From Myxococcales bacterium (GTDB lineage: Bacteria > Myxococcota_A > Polyangia > Haliangiales > Haliangiaceae), in the NCBI GenBank assembly GCA_016720595.1, contig JADKKI010000016.1:62001-126000 (forward strand): a stretch of DNA of 64,000 nt, written 5' to 3'. Within the stretch, counting starts at the first letter, position 1; every line of letters starts with the position of its first letter. Shown in pieces: positions 34,722 through 43,091 of this stretch. Both the position numbers and the translations under genes were made by a program. Below the pieces are notes generated by a model, which was given only the letters and a program-made list of their open reading frames with translations, ran no database searches and was not told the origin of the DNA.

Positions 34722-34962
34722 GAGGAGACGAGGAGCATCGGGCGTGCCACGCGGCCAGCTCCATGGGCAGCGTGGCAGGAGGCGGGAGCGGTGCGCGGCG
34801 GCACGGTGCGGCGGCAATGGGCGCGTGGAATCCGAGCACACGGGCGCCCCCGCACACGGTGTGGGCGCGTGCACGTCGAGCACGCGAGCGTCACCGCACG
34901 GGGCGGGGACAGCTCGGCGGGGTGATGATGAGATCGCCCCGAGCAGGTCGGCGAGCTGGCGC

Positions 34963-35727
34963 TCAGGCCGGGCGCTTCGCGCGTCGGCGCTGGACCACGA
35001 CGACGATCCCTGCGAGCAGCGCCGCGAGCGCGATCGCGATGCCGATCACGAGGCCGCGCGGCACCGGCTTCTTGCCGGCGGCGGCGCCGGTGCACGTACC
35101 GCCGGTGAGCGGGGCGGTGTCGGCCGCGGTGAACGCGAGGTCGAGCCCATCATCCATCAGCGGGCCGCCCGGGCCGGCGAACCGGTAGTCGTGCGCGGGG
35201 TCGCTGATCGTGCCGATCTTCGTGTGTGTGATCGTGATGCCGGGGCCGTCCTCGACCTTGACCTCGGTCTCGCCGGGGTGCGGGACGCGGAACCGGTCGC
35301 GGAGCCCCAGGGTATGAGCGCCGCGAACAGAGGGCAGGCAGGCCCAGGCGATCATGTCGATCGAGAACGTGCCGGCGGTGACCTGCGGGGAGCCCATGCC
35401 GACCGCCACGGTCGACCAGGTCACGGGCTGCGTGGTCCCATCGATGGTCAGCTCGAGGGAGGCCGCGACCTCGCCGGCGAGCTTGGTGCCGAACGCCTGG
35501 CCCTCGGCGTCGGAGATCTGGCCGTCGTGGTTGGCATCGATCGAGGGCCGGGTCTGGGCACCCGGGACCTCGCCGAAGAACACGGTGTAGGCGACCCGGA
35601 CCTGGTCCGCGGCGGGGGTGACCTTGAGGTAGCGGTTGTTGTCGTCGACGGACGGGGCGACGTGGGCCCCCACGGACGCCGAGGCGAACGTGATCGCCAG
35701 CACGAGCAGGCCGGGACCTCGACGCAT
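34963..35727 (-). CDS. Exported single-pass membrane protein with an EF-hand
   Basis: ATG 35727 gives 254 aa; the frame extending to 36792 is shadow. A signal peptide (MRRGPGLLVLAITFASASVGA) is followed by an extracytoplasmic domain. Inside it DANHDGQISDAEGQAF is a canonical 12-residue EF-hand calcium loop. Near the C-terminus is one transmembrane helix (GLVIGIAIALAALLAGIVVV) and a positive tail RRRAKRPA, a topology that faces the domain outward. The family is unknown. It is divergent from the MopE-like lipoprotein gene, which also carries acidic repeats. Confidence 0.8.
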   Translation of the reverse strand: MRRGPGLLVLAITFASASVGAHVAPSVDDNNRYLKVTPAADQVRVAYTVFFGEVPGAQTRPSIDANHDGQISDAEGQAFGTKLAGEVAASLELTIDGTTQPVTWSTVAVGMGSPQVTAGTFSIDMIAWACLPSVRGAHTLGLRDRFRVPHPGETEVKVEDGPGITITHTKIGTISDPAHDYRFAGPGGPLMDDGLDLAFTAADTAPLTGGTCTGAAAGKKPVPRGLVIGIAIALAALLAGIVVVVQRRRAKRPA

Positions 35728-35814
35728 GGCGGCATCCTGCCATGTGTTGCGGGGGCACGCGCGGCTGTGAGTTCCGATTGACCGCGCCGGATCCGTCGTG
35801 TTCAAGTCCCCGCG

Positions 35815-37224
35815 ATGAGGAAGATCACGGGTCTCTGTTTGCTCGCAGGTGCAACGCTCCTCGGCGCGTGCGGTGATGACGGTGCCGGTGGCACCGAGCT
35901 GTTCCCGCCCAAGCCGGAGTGCATGGGCACGGAGATCACGCCGTACCAGGGCATGCAGGCCCAGGTCATCTCGCACCTCGAGATCGGCTCCGCGACCGAT
36001 GGCTTCGATCTCGACAAGGACGGCGATCCCGACAACAAGCTCGCCGCGGTCGCGAGCCTCGCGAAGAGCGCGATCGAGGACTCGTTCAAGACCTACTCGA
36101 TCGTGATCCCGATCGAGTTCTTCGATCTGCCCGCCGCCGCCGCCGACACCTGCGTGAAGTTCGCGATCTATCTCGGCGCGTACGTCACCGACACCGACAT
36201 GGACGGCAAGAAGGCGTACGTCGACAACGGCGACTGCAACGATCACGACGGCGCGATCCACCCGGGCGCCACCGAGAACGAGAGCAACCTCGTCGACGAC
36301 GATTGCGACGGCAAGGCCGACGAGAACGCCCAGAACCAGGCGAGCGGCAACGCCACCGATGCCGATGGCGATGGCTTCTCTCCCGCGACCGGCGACTGCG
36401 ACGATCGCGTGGGCATGGGCGAGGCGATCCACCCGGGCGCGCCCGAGATCTGCGGCGATGGGCTCGACAACGACTGCGACGGCGTCGCCGATCGCACCGA
36501 GGACGCCATGGGCAACGCCACCGCGTGCAGCCCGTACGAGCCCGGCAAGGCCGACATCTATCTCGACAAGCTCTCGTTCGTGCCGGGCAGCACCACCCAG
36601 CCGATCATCGAGTTCAAGGACGGCGTGATCACCAGCGAAGGCGGCGCGCTCACGCTCAACGCCGGCCCGTCGGTGTTCGGCGTCGCGATCCCGGTGACCG
36701 ATGGCATCACGCTCGATCTCAAGATCTCGGGCGCGACGATCAAGGCCGACGTCGTCCAGGAGGGCACCGCCATCGTCCTCAAGAACGGTCACCTCGGCGG
36801 CGTGATCGATGCCAAGACGGCCGACACGATCCGTGGGCTCACGGTCGAGCAGATCGGCCTGTTGCCCGAGAACTCGCTCCTCGACGCGACGTTCGCGAAC
36901 CTCCTCGGGCCGCTGCTCGCGCTGCCCAAGGCCAAGCCCGAGATCACCAAGAAGTATACGGGCTGCCGCACGCCCGACATCGACGTCGATGGCGATGGGC
37001 TCGAGGCGTTCTGCGATCTCGATCCGAACGACGAGATCAAGGTCGTCGACATCTGCATCGACGGCGACGGCACCGAGGTCAAGGACGTGCTCGACGGCGC
37101 CGGCAAGGTCCTCATGCAGTGCAGCGAGGCGCAGAAGGCCGGCAAGAACCGGTTCGTCGATGGCATCTCGGTCGAGCTGAACTTCAGCACCTCGGCGATC
37201 AAGTCGATCAAGCCGCCGCGCTGA
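35815..37224 (+). CDS. MopE-like metal-binding-repeat lipoprotein
   Basis: A 469-aa lipoprotein (MRKITGLCLLAGATLLGAC, lipobox LLGAC). Between residues 125 and 230 there are two copies of the MopE-type putative metal-binding motif: GDCNDHDGAIHPGA with VDDDCDGKADE, and GDCDDRVGMGEAIHPGAPE with GLDNDCDGVAD. Other acidic calcium-like loops occur at both ends (DLDKDGDPDN, DIDVDGDGLEAFCDLDPND). The remainder is beta-rich. MopE is a copper-binding surface protein of methanotrophs, but in Myxococcota these repeats are widespread and generally taken as calcium-binding structural modules. Its stop is 2 bp before the maf start codon. Confidence 0.85.
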   Translation: MRKITGLCLLAGATLLGACGDDGAGGTELFPPKPECMGTEITPYQGMQAQVISHLEIGSATDGFDLDKDGDPDNKLAAVASLAKSAIEDSFKTYSIVIPIEFFDLPAAAADTCVKFAIYLGAYVTDTDMDGKKAYVDNGDCNDHDGAIHPGATENESNLVDDDCDGKADENAQNQASGNATDADGDGFSPATGDCDDRVGMGEAIHPGAPEICGDGLDNDCDGVADRTEDAMGNATACSPYEPGKADIYLDKLSFVPGSTTQPIIEFKDGVITSEGGALTLNAGPSVFGVAIPVTDGITLDLKISGATIKADVVQEGTAIVLKNGHLGGVIDAKTADTIRGLTVEQIGLLPENSLLDATFANLLGPLLALPKAKPEITKKYTGCRTPDIDVDGDGLEAFCDLDPNDEIKVVDICIDGDGTEVKDVLDGAGKVLMQCSEAQKAGKNRFVDGISVELNFSTSAIKSIKPPR

Positions 37225-37226
37225 TC

Positions 37227-37832
37227 ATGTCCTCGACGCTCTTGCTGGCGTCGGCGTCGCCGCGCCGGCGCGAGCTGCTCCAGCGCGTGGGGTTGCTCCT
37301 CGAGGTCAGGCCCGCCGATGTCGACGAGAGCGTGCACGACGGCGAGGAGCCGAGCGCGTACGTGATGCGCGTGGCGCGTGCGAAGGCCGCCGCCACGCAG
37401 CGCCGCGCGGACGAGTGGGTGCTCGCCGCGGACACCACCGTCACGCTCGATGGGCAGATCCTCGGCAAGGCGGAGACCCCCGAGGAGGCGGCGAAGATGC
37501 TGCGCTGGCTCGCGGGGCGAGCGCATCAGGTGATCACCGCGTTCATCCTGGTGGGTGAGCGCGACGGGCAGCCGGTGATCCACGAGGGCCTGGTGGGGAC
37601 CGAGGTCCAGTTCCTCGAGCTCGATGCGGGGACGCTGGCGGACTACGTCGCGAGCGGTGAGTGGCGGGGCAAGGCGGGGGCGTACGCGATCCAGGGCATC
37701 GGCGCGGCGCTGGTGAGCGCGGTGCGCGGCTCGGTCACCAACGTGATCGGCCTGCCGCTCGCCGAGGTCCTGGCGGCGCTGCGCGAGGCGGGTGGTCCGG
37801 TGCCACGGCTCGCCGCGGGCACGCCCGCGTGA
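37227..37832 (+). CDS. maf: Maf-family nucleotide pyrophosphatase
   Basis: Maf proteins hydrolyse non-canonical or excess NTPs (dTTP, UTP, m5C-type nucleotides). The 201-aa protein has the family core LLLASASPRRRELLQRVG, VLAADTTVTLDGQILGK with the catalytic Asp, and YAIQGIGAALVSAVRGS. ATG 37227 follows the MopE-like gene by 2 bp and its stop overlaps the yggS GTG (GTGA), so it lies in a coupled unit. Confidence 0.93.
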   Translation: MSSTLLLASASPRRRELLQRVGLLLEVRPADVDESVHDGEEPSAYVMRVARAKAAATQRRADEWVLAADTTVTLDGQILGKAETPEEAAKMLRWLAGRAHQVITAFILVGERDGQPVIHEGLVGTEVQFLELDAGTLADYVASGEWRGKAGAYAIQGIGAALVSAVRGSVTNVIGLPLAEVLAALREAGGPVPRLAAGTPA

Positions 37833-38512
37833 CCATCGCGGCGCGCTGGGCGGAGGTCAAGGCGCGCGTCGAGGCGGCGTGCGAGCGCGCCGGTCGCGCG
37901 GCGAGCGAGGTCACGATCGTCGCGGTGTCCAAGACCCATCCGGCCTCGGCCGTGCGCGAGGCCGCGGCCGCGGGCGCGACGGACTTCGGCGAGAACTACG
38001 TGCAGGAGCTGGTCGAGAAGCGGCCCGCGTGCGGCGACGTACGCTGGCACTACATCGGGCGCCTGCAGCGCAACAAGGCCCGGTTCGTGGCCGGGCAGGT
38101 CGCGCTGATCCACGCCGTCGACACCCTCGAGCTCGCGCAGGAATTGGCGAAGCGCGCGGCGGGCACCCTCCAGCCCGTGCTGATCTCGGTCAACGTCGCG
38201 GGCGAGGCCACCAAGGGCGGCGTCACGCCTGACACCGCGCCCGCCCTCGCGCGCGCGATCGCCGCCGTCCCGGGCATCCGGCTCGACGGCCTGATGACCA
38301 TGCCACCGCCCGCCGACGATCCCGACGCCAGCCGCCCCGCCTTCCTCGCGCTCGCCGCGCTGCGCGCGCGCCTCTCAGACGACCTCGGGCAGCCGCTCCC
38401 CGTGCTCTCGATGGGCATGTCGGGCGACTTCGAGGTCGCGATCACCTGCGGGGCCACCCACGTCCGGGTGGGCACGGCGATCTTCGGAACGAGGGGGACG
38501 GTTTCAACTTGA
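37829..38512 (+). CDS. yggS: YggS/PLPBP-family pyridoxal-phosphate homeostasis protein
   Basis: A single-domain fold-III PLP-binding protein of 227 aa without known catalysis, involved in vitamin B6 and amino-acid homeostasis. The PLP Lys is in VTIVAVSKTHP. Other family motifs are DFGENYVQEL, WHYIGRLQRNKARFV, LISVNVAGEATKGG, and LSMGMSGDFEVAI with VRVGTAIFGTRG. The GTG start overlaps the maf stop. The last codons (GTVST) and the stop lie inside the first copy of the repeat element that begins at 38494, so the C-terminus was set by that insertion. Confidence 0.92.
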   Translation: MTIAARWAEVKARVEAACERAGRAASEVTIVAVSKTHPASAVREAAAAGATDFGENYVQELVEKRPACGDVRWHYIGRLQRNKARFVAGQVALIHAVDTLELAQELAKRAAGTLQPVLISVNVAGEATKGGVTPDTAPALARAIAAVPGIRLDGLMTMPPPADDPDASRPAFLALAALRARLSDDLGQPLPVLSMGMSGDFEVAITCGATHVRVGTAIFGTRGTVST

Positions 38513-38550
38513 GCAACTTGCGACCTCGAATCGCCTGAAATTGCTGAGCG
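38494..38550 (+). repeat. REP/MITE-like repeat, copy A
   Basis: 57 bp starting GGGGACGGTTTCAACTTGAG. It is about 91 percent identical by eye to copy B (38576-38632), and its first 29 bases are the exact reverse complement of copy C (38705-38733). It supplies the 3' end of yggS. Confidence 0.85.
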
Positions 38551-38575
38551 GGGGCCGGCGGGGAGCGACCGGGGT

Positions 38576-38632
38576 GGGGACGGTTTCAACTTGAGCAATC
38601 TGCGATCTCGAATCGCCTGAAATCGCTGAGCG
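38576..38632 (+). repeat. REP/MITE-like repeat, copy B
   Basis: Second direct copy, 82 bp after copy A by start position, differing at only a few positions (AATCTGCGATCTCG against AACTTGCGACCTCG). It sits between the outward-facing A and C copies. Confidence 0.85.
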
Positions 38633-38704
38633 GCGGCGACCGGCGGTGAGCGGCGGCCGTGAAGGGCGCCAGAGGGGCGCCTGCGATTTCGCGGGCCTGC
38701 GGAT

Positions 38705-38733
38705 CGCAAGTTGCTCAAGTTGAAACCGTCCCC
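38705..38733 (-). repeat. REP/MITE-like repeat, copy C (inverted)
   Basis: A perfect 29-bp inverted copy of the start of copy A, followed at once by CTTTTTCG. With copy A it delimits a 240-bp element with terminal inverted repeats. The T-run may let the hairpin work as a terminator ahead of ruvC, whose start codon is 41 bp further on. Confidence 0.85.
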
Positions 38734-38773
38734 TTTTTCGCCCCTGTCGGAGGGGTGGAGTAGCGTCGGGCAG

Positions 38774-39289
38774 ATGCGGATCCTCGGCCTCGATCCCGGC
38801 AGTCGCGTGTGCGGCTACGGCGTGATCGACGAGGTCGCCGGCGAGCTGCGGTACGTCGAGTGCGGGATCCTGACGGCGCCCGAGCACCGGACGATGGAGC
38901 AGCGGCTCGGCGAGATCGCGTGCGGGCTCCGCGAGGTGATCGCCGAGCTCGGGCCGGCCGTGGTCGCGGTGGAGGACGTGTTCGTCCAGCACAACCCGCG
39001 GTCGGCGCTCGCGCTGGCGCAGGCACGCGGGATGGCGCTCGCGGTGATCGGGCTCGCCGGGCTCGCGGTCGCGTCGTATCCGCCGGCCACGGTGAAGAAG
39101 GCGGTGTCCGGATCGGGCAAGGCGGAGAAGGCGCAGGTCGCACGCATGGTGCAGGCGCTGATCGGCCTCAAGACCTTGCCGCGGGCGGACGCCACGGATG
39201 CGCTCGCGGTGGCGATCACCCACGGGCAGCTGGTGCGGCCGACTTCGGCGCGGATCGTGCCGGCCGTGCTAAGAGCGAGAGCCACATGA
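38774..39289 (+). CDS. ruvC: Holliday junction resolvase RuvC
   Basis: RuvC cuts Holliday junctions in the RuvABC complex. ATG 38774 gives 171 aa beginning MRILGLDPGSRVCGYGVID with the first catalytic Asp; VAVEDVFVQHNPRSA carries the catalytic Glu, and RADATDALAVAITH the final acidic pair. An earlier in-frame start at 38711 would read through repeat copy C and is rejected. The stop overlaps the ruvA ATG (ATGA). Confidence 0.95.
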   Translation: MRILGLDPGSRVCGYGVIDEVAGELRYVECGILTAPEHRTMEQRLGEIACGLREVIAELGPAVVAVEDVFVQHNPRSALALAQARGMALAVIGLAGLAVASYPPATVKKAVSGSGKAEKAQVARMVQALIGLKTLPRADATDALAVAITHGQLVRPTSARIVPAVLRARAT

Positions 39290-39924
39290 TCGCGCGGCTC
39301 GAGGGAACGCTGATGCGCGAAGGCGATCGCGTGATCGTCGATTGCAACGGCGTCGGGTACGAGGTCACGTGCTCGGCGTACACGGTGGCGGCGCTGCCCT
39401 CGCACGGCGAGAAGGTCGCGCTGCGCGTGTTCACGCAGATGCGCGAGACGGCGATCGCGCTGTTCGGGTTCTTCGACGTGCACGAGCGCGATCTGTTCGA
39501 CCTGCTGATCACGGTGAAGAACGTCGGGCCGTCCACGGCGATCGCGATCCTCTCGGGCGCGGGCCCGCGGGACATCGCCGCGCTGATCGCCCGCGAGGAC
39601 GTGCCGGGCCTGACCAAGATCAAGGGCATCGGCAAGAAGACCGCCGAGCTGCTCGTGGTGGAGCTGCGCGAGAAGTGCGAGCTGCTCGTGCTGTCGTGGA
39701 ACGCCGATGGCACGCGCCCGGGCGCCGCGCCGTCGGGCAACCCGCGGCCGGGCGGGAGCCAGCGGCATCAGCGGCACCCGCTGCTCGGCGAGGTGATGAC
39801 GGCGCTGATCAACATGGGCTGGCGCTCGATCGAGGCCGAGGCGGTGGTCGCCGAGCTGCCGATCGCCGAGGACGCCACGCTCGAGACCCTGCTGCGCCAG
39901 GCGCTGCGGAGCATGCCGAGGTAG
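39286..39924 (+). CDS. ruvA: Holliday junction DNA helicase subunit RuvA
   Basis: RuvA binds the four-way junction and loads RuvB. At 212 aa the OB-fold domain (MIARLEGTLMREGDRVIVD, GVGYEV) is followed by two helix-hairpin-helix motifs (LITVKNVGPSTAIAILSG and LTKIKGIGKKTAELLVVEL in pieces). A Gly/Pro/His-rich linker leads to the C-terminal RuvB-binding three-helix domain (LGEVMTALINMGWRSIEAEA). The start overlaps the ruvC stop, and ruvB begins 2 bp after its stop. Confidence 0.95.
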   Translation: MIARLEGTLMREGDRVIVDCNGVGYEVTCSAYTVAALPSHGEKVALRVFTQMRETAIALFGFFDVHERDLFDLLITVKNVGPSTAIAILSGAGPRDIAALIAREDVPGLTKIKGIGKKTAELLVVELREKCELLVLSWNADGTRPGAAPSGNPRPGGSQRHQRHPLLGEVMTALINMGWRSIEAEAVVAELPIAEDATLETLLRQALRSMPR

Positions 39925-39926
39925 CC

Positions 39927-41003
39927 GTGGCCCGCAAGAAGCACGAGCACGATGCACCCGAGGACATCCGCGAGGTCGCGCCCGCCGCGCAGGGCACCGA
40001 GAAGGCCTGGCAGGCCGCGCTCCGGCCGCAGACGTTCGATCAGTACATCGGTCAGCGGGACCTGATCGACAACCTCAAGGTCTCCGTCCGCGCCGCCAAG
40101 CAGAACGGCTGGCCGCTCGATCACTTCCTGTTCGCGGGTCCGCCCGGCCTAGGCAAGACCACCCTGGCGCACGTGATCGCGAACGAGCTCGGCGTCAACC
40201 TGCATGTCTCGAGCGGGCCGGCGATCGATCACAAGGGCATGCTCGCCTCTCTGCTCACCTCGCTCGGCGAGGGCGACGCGCTGTTCATCGACGAGATCCA
40301 CCGGCTCGCGCCGGTCGTCGAGGAGAACCTCTATCCCGCGATGGAGGACTTCCGGTTCGATCTGTTCATCGGCGATGGCCCGCACGCGAAGGCCGTCACC
40401 ATGCAGCTCCCCCGGTTCACGCTGCTCGGCGCCACCACGCGCATGGGCCTCCTCTCCGCGCCGCTCCTCGATCGGTTCGGCTTCCACTGGCAGCTCCGGT
40501 ACTACGAGCAGGCCGACATGGAGGCGATCGTGAAGCGCTCGGCGCAGCTGATCGGCATCACGATCGATCGCGATGGCGCCACCGAGATCGCGCGGCGCGC
40601 GCGCGGCACGCCGCGAATCGCGAACCGGCTGCTCCGACGCGTGCGTGACTTCGCCGCGGTCGAGCGCGACGGCGCGATCGATGGCGAGATCGCCGCCTCG
40701 TCCCTCGATCGTCTCGCCGTCGATCACGCCGGCCTCGACATGCTCGATCGCGCGTACCTCAGCGTGATCTGCGAGCGGTTCGACGGCGGCCCGGTCGGCA
40801 TCGAGGCCGTCGCGGCCTCGCTCTCCGAGGAGCGCGGCACTCTCGAAGAAGTCGTCGAGCCGTTCCTCCTCCAGGTCGGCTTCATCGCGCGCACGCCGCG
40901 CGGCCGCGTGGCCACCGCCGCGGGCTACCAGCACATGGGCCTCGCCGCACCCAGCAAGGCGCCCTCGGGCGGGCAGGGCGGCGCGCAGGGCCGGCTGTTC
41001 TAG
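39927..41003 (+). CDS. ruvB: Holliday junction branch-migration ATPase RuvB
   Basis: A 358-aa AAA+ motor. GTG 39927 gives MARKKHEHDAPEDIREVAPA, then the RuvB core: LRPQTFDQYIGQ, Walker A AGPPGLGKTTLAHVIA, Walker B ALFIDEIHRL, LLGATTRMGLLSAPLLDRFG with sensor and arginine finger, and the C-terminal winged helix (GGPVGIEAVAASLSEERGTL). The length is normal. With ruvC and ruvA it forms a compact three-gene operon whose order (C-A-B) is the usual one. Confidence 0.95.
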   Translation: MARKKHEHDAPEDIREVAPAAQGTEKAWQAALRPQTFDQYIGQRDLIDNLKVSVRAAKQNGWPLDHFLFAGPPGLGKTTLAHVIANELGVNLHVSSGPAIDHKGMLASLLTSLGEGDALFIDEIHRLAPVVEENLYPAMEDFRFDLFIGDGPHAKAVTMQLPRFTLLGATTRMGLLSAPLLDRFGFHWQLRYYEQADMEAIVKRSAQLIGITIDRDGATEIARRARGTPRIANRLLRRVRDFAAVERDGAIDGEIAASSLDRLAVDHAGLDMLDRAYLSVICERFDGGPVGIEAVAASLSEERGTLEEVVEPFLLQVGFIARTPRGRVATAAGYQHMGLAAPSKAPSGGQGGAQGRLF

Positions 41004-41005
41004 GG

Positions 41006-41026
41006 TTCCAGCTCGAGCAACTTGCG
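41006..41026 (+). repeat. Degenerate repeat copy downstream of ruvB
   Basis: TTCCAGCTCGAGCAACTTGC followed by G matches TTTCAACTTGAGCAACTTGC of the intact copies at about 17 of 21 positions. It begins 2 bp after the ruvB stop. Confidence 0.6.
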
Positions 41027-41036
41027 GCGCGGGAGA

Positions 41037-41065
41037 GGGGACGGTTTCAACTTGAGCAACTTGCG
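41037..41065 (+). repeat. REP/MITE-like repeat, copy D
   Basis: Exact match to the 29-bp core of copies A and C. It stands alone between ruvB and the CapA-like gene, so the unit also occurs as a solo element and the ruvCAB operon is bracketed by copies. Confidence 0.85.
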
Positions 41066-41196
41066 GTGCGTAAGTGCCCGAGGTTCCAAGCGGGGTCGGT
41101 TGTTCCCATCCGCCGGCAACCCGGGTTGCGGCGGACCCCAAAGCTCCCGGTGATCAACCACTTGAACCCGGCACGGCCACTGCAACCTCGGGCCGG

Positions 41197-42450
41197 ATGC
41201 GTCACCGCGGCACCTCCTGGCTCCTCTCTCTCGCGCTGATCCCGCTCGTCGCGTGCGCCTCCACCGAGCGCGACGACGGCGACCCTTCGGACGACGGCGA
41301 GGACGGCGAGGACTACGCACCGTTCGACGGCAAGGCCGATGGCTCCACGGGCCTCGGCGGACCGGTCAGCTTCAGCGCGGCCTGCACGCCCGGCGCGCGG
41401 ATCACGATCGGCGCGGTGGGCGACGTCCTCCTGCACTCGCCGCTGCAGCAGCAGGCGATCGCCAAGGCGAGCAGCGGCCGGTTCAGCTCGCTGTGGTCAC
41501 CGGTGAAGGATCTGCTCGCCGCCGCGGACACCCAGTACGCGAACCTCGAAGGGCCCACCGCCCACGGCGTCAATAGCTCCGGTCGCGACGTCCCGGATCC
41601 CGGCTTCCGGTTCGACGGCAACGTCTACGGCAGCTACCCGCAGTTCAACTACCACGGCTCCCTCGAGGACGATCTCGTCGCGACCGGGTTCGATGTGGTC
41701 TCGACCGCCAACAACCACGCGATGGATCGCCGCGCGCTCGGCGCGGATCGCACGATCGAGCGGCTCCGCGAGGCGGGCCTGCCGTACACCGGCACGCGCC
41801 ACCGCAACGAGGCCACCGCGCCGTGGTCCACCACCACGACCGCGCGCGGTTTCAAGCTCGCCTGGCTCGCCTGCTCGTTCTCGACCAACGGCATCCCGGA
41901 TGCGGCGAGCCAGGTGCTCGGCTGCTGGGAGGACGAGGAGCAGGTGATCGCCGAGATCAAGAAGCTGCGCAGCACGCCCGGCATCGACGCCGTGATCGTC
42001 ACGCCGCACTGGGGCGAGGAGTACACCGCGAACCCCACGCGCGCGCAGCGCGACCTCGGCCATCGCTTCCTCGACGCCGGCGCCACGCTCGTCCTCGGCA
42101 GCCACCCGCACGTGCTCGAGCCCTGGGAGAAGTACAAGACGGCGGATGGTCGCGAGACGTTCGTGATCTACTCGCTCGGCAACTTCGTCTCGGGCCAAGC
42201 GCAGCTCGCCCGGCGCTCCACGATCCTGCTCTACGTGGGCCTCACCCGCACCGCCGCGGGCGTCGTGGTCAACGGCGTCAGCTACGTGCCGATGATCATG
42301 AACACGCGCTCTGGCGTGCGCGCCGTCGAGGCGATCGATCGCGCCGGCGGCTCCGAGGACAGCCGCCGCCAGACCGTGGCGATGTTCGGGACGGCGAACC
42401 TCCAGGACCCGGCCAAGCCGATCTCGACGACGCCCTCCTGCGGGTACTGA
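41197..42450 (+). CDS. CapA-family lipoprotein (PgsA-like metallophosphatase fold)
   Basis: ATG 41197 gives 417 aa with lipobox LIPLVACAS and an acidic Asp/Glu-rich spacer. The catalytic-like domain belongs to the CapA/PgsA family linked with poly-gamma-glutamate or capsule export: ITIGAVGDVLLHSP, YANLEGPTAH, VVSTANNHAMDRRA, VIVTPHWGEEY and VLGSHPHVLEPWEKY. These are metal-binding positions of the calcineurin-like fold. No other polyglutamate genes are near, so its substrate is unknown. The longer frame from 41074 passes through the spacer after repeat copy D and is rejected. Confidence 0.88.
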   Translation: MRHRGTSWLLSLALIPLVACASTERDDGDPSDDGEDGEDYAPFDGKADGSTGLGGPVSFSAACTPGARITIGAVGDVLLHSPLQQQAIAKASSGRFSSLWSPVKDLLAAADTQYANLEGPTAHGVNSSGRDVPDPGFRFDGNVYGSYPQFNYHGSLEDDLVATGFDVVSTANNHAMDRRALGADRTIERLREAGLPYTGTRHRNEATAPWSTTTTARGFKLAWLACSFSTNGIPDAASQVLGCWEDEEQVIAEIKKLRSTPGIDAVIVTPHWGEEYTANPTRAQRDLGHRFLDAGATLVLGSHPHVLEPWEKYKTADGRETFVIYSLGNFVSGQAQLARRSTILLYVGLTRTAAGVVVNGVSYVPMIMNTRSGVRAVEAIDRAGGSEDSRRQTVAMFGTANLQDPAKPISTTPSCGY

Positions 42451-42451
42451 C

Positions 42452-43066
42452 ATGCTCCGCGTGCTCGTGCTGTGCGGCTTGCTGGTCGGTTGTTCGAAGC
42501 ACGAGGCCGAGGGCGGTCGAGTCCAGGTCGACAAGGAGGGTGGCCTCGTCGTGGTCCGAGACACGACCCGCGCGATCGAGGTCGCGCTGACCCGGAGCTC
42601 GGCGGGGCTGTCCCTCGAGCCCTACGATCTGCCGGAGGCCCAGTTTCCGGGCCGGATCGCGCTCGATGATCCTCCGCACGGCCGCGCCTTCATGTTCTGG
42701 ATCACCCGGCTCGGAGCGAAGCGCCCCGCCAACATCCAGCGCTGGTTCGACGAGAAGGTCGTGGCACTTCGGAAGTCGACGATCCTCAGCGATCGCGGCG
42801 AGAAGTTCGGAGAGCACTTCGCACGCGTCGTCGACTATGTCCACCACGCACCGCGGCGCGACACCTACCAGCGGTTCATCGGCGTGGACGTCCCGGAGCA
42901 CGATCTGGAGGTGATCGTCATCGCGATCAGCTATGCGCCTACGGTCGAGGGCGAAGAGCACGCGATCGCCACCTCGACGCCCGAACAGCAACGATGGCTC
43001 GACGATGTCGCGGCGGATGTGCGGGCGATCCGGGTCTCCCCCGCTGCCGTGGGCTCTGCGCACTAG
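42452..43066 (+). CDS. Small lipoprotein, unknown function
   Basis: A 204-aa protein with a short lipoprotein signal (MLRVLVLCGLLVGC). Its ATG is 1 bp after the stop of the CapA-like gene, so co-expression is likely. The mature region is an alpha/beta domain of about 180 residues (HGRAFMFWITRLGAKRPANI, DLEVIVIAISYAPTVEGEE). I recognise no family. Confidence 0.8.
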   Translation: MLRVLVLCGLLVGCSKHEAEGGRVQVDKEGGLVVVRDTTRAIEVALTRSSAGLSLEPYDLPEAQFPGRIALDDPPHGRAFMFWITRLGAKRPANIQRWFDEKVVALRKSTILSDRGEKFGEHFARVVDYVHHAPRRDTYQRFIGVDVPEHDLEVIVIAISYAPTVEGEEHAIATSTPEQQRWLDDVAADVRAIRVSPAAVGSAH

Positions 43067-43091
43067 CGACGACGCCGGTGCGACGAGTGCG

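Noticed and set aside
34734..34749. TGGCACG-N4-ATGCT on the minus strand as a sigma-54 promoter for the OmpA-domain gene
   Set aside because: The match is good but would start the transcript about 2 bases before the start codon, leaving no leader; without a conserved -12 TTGC it is not convincing.
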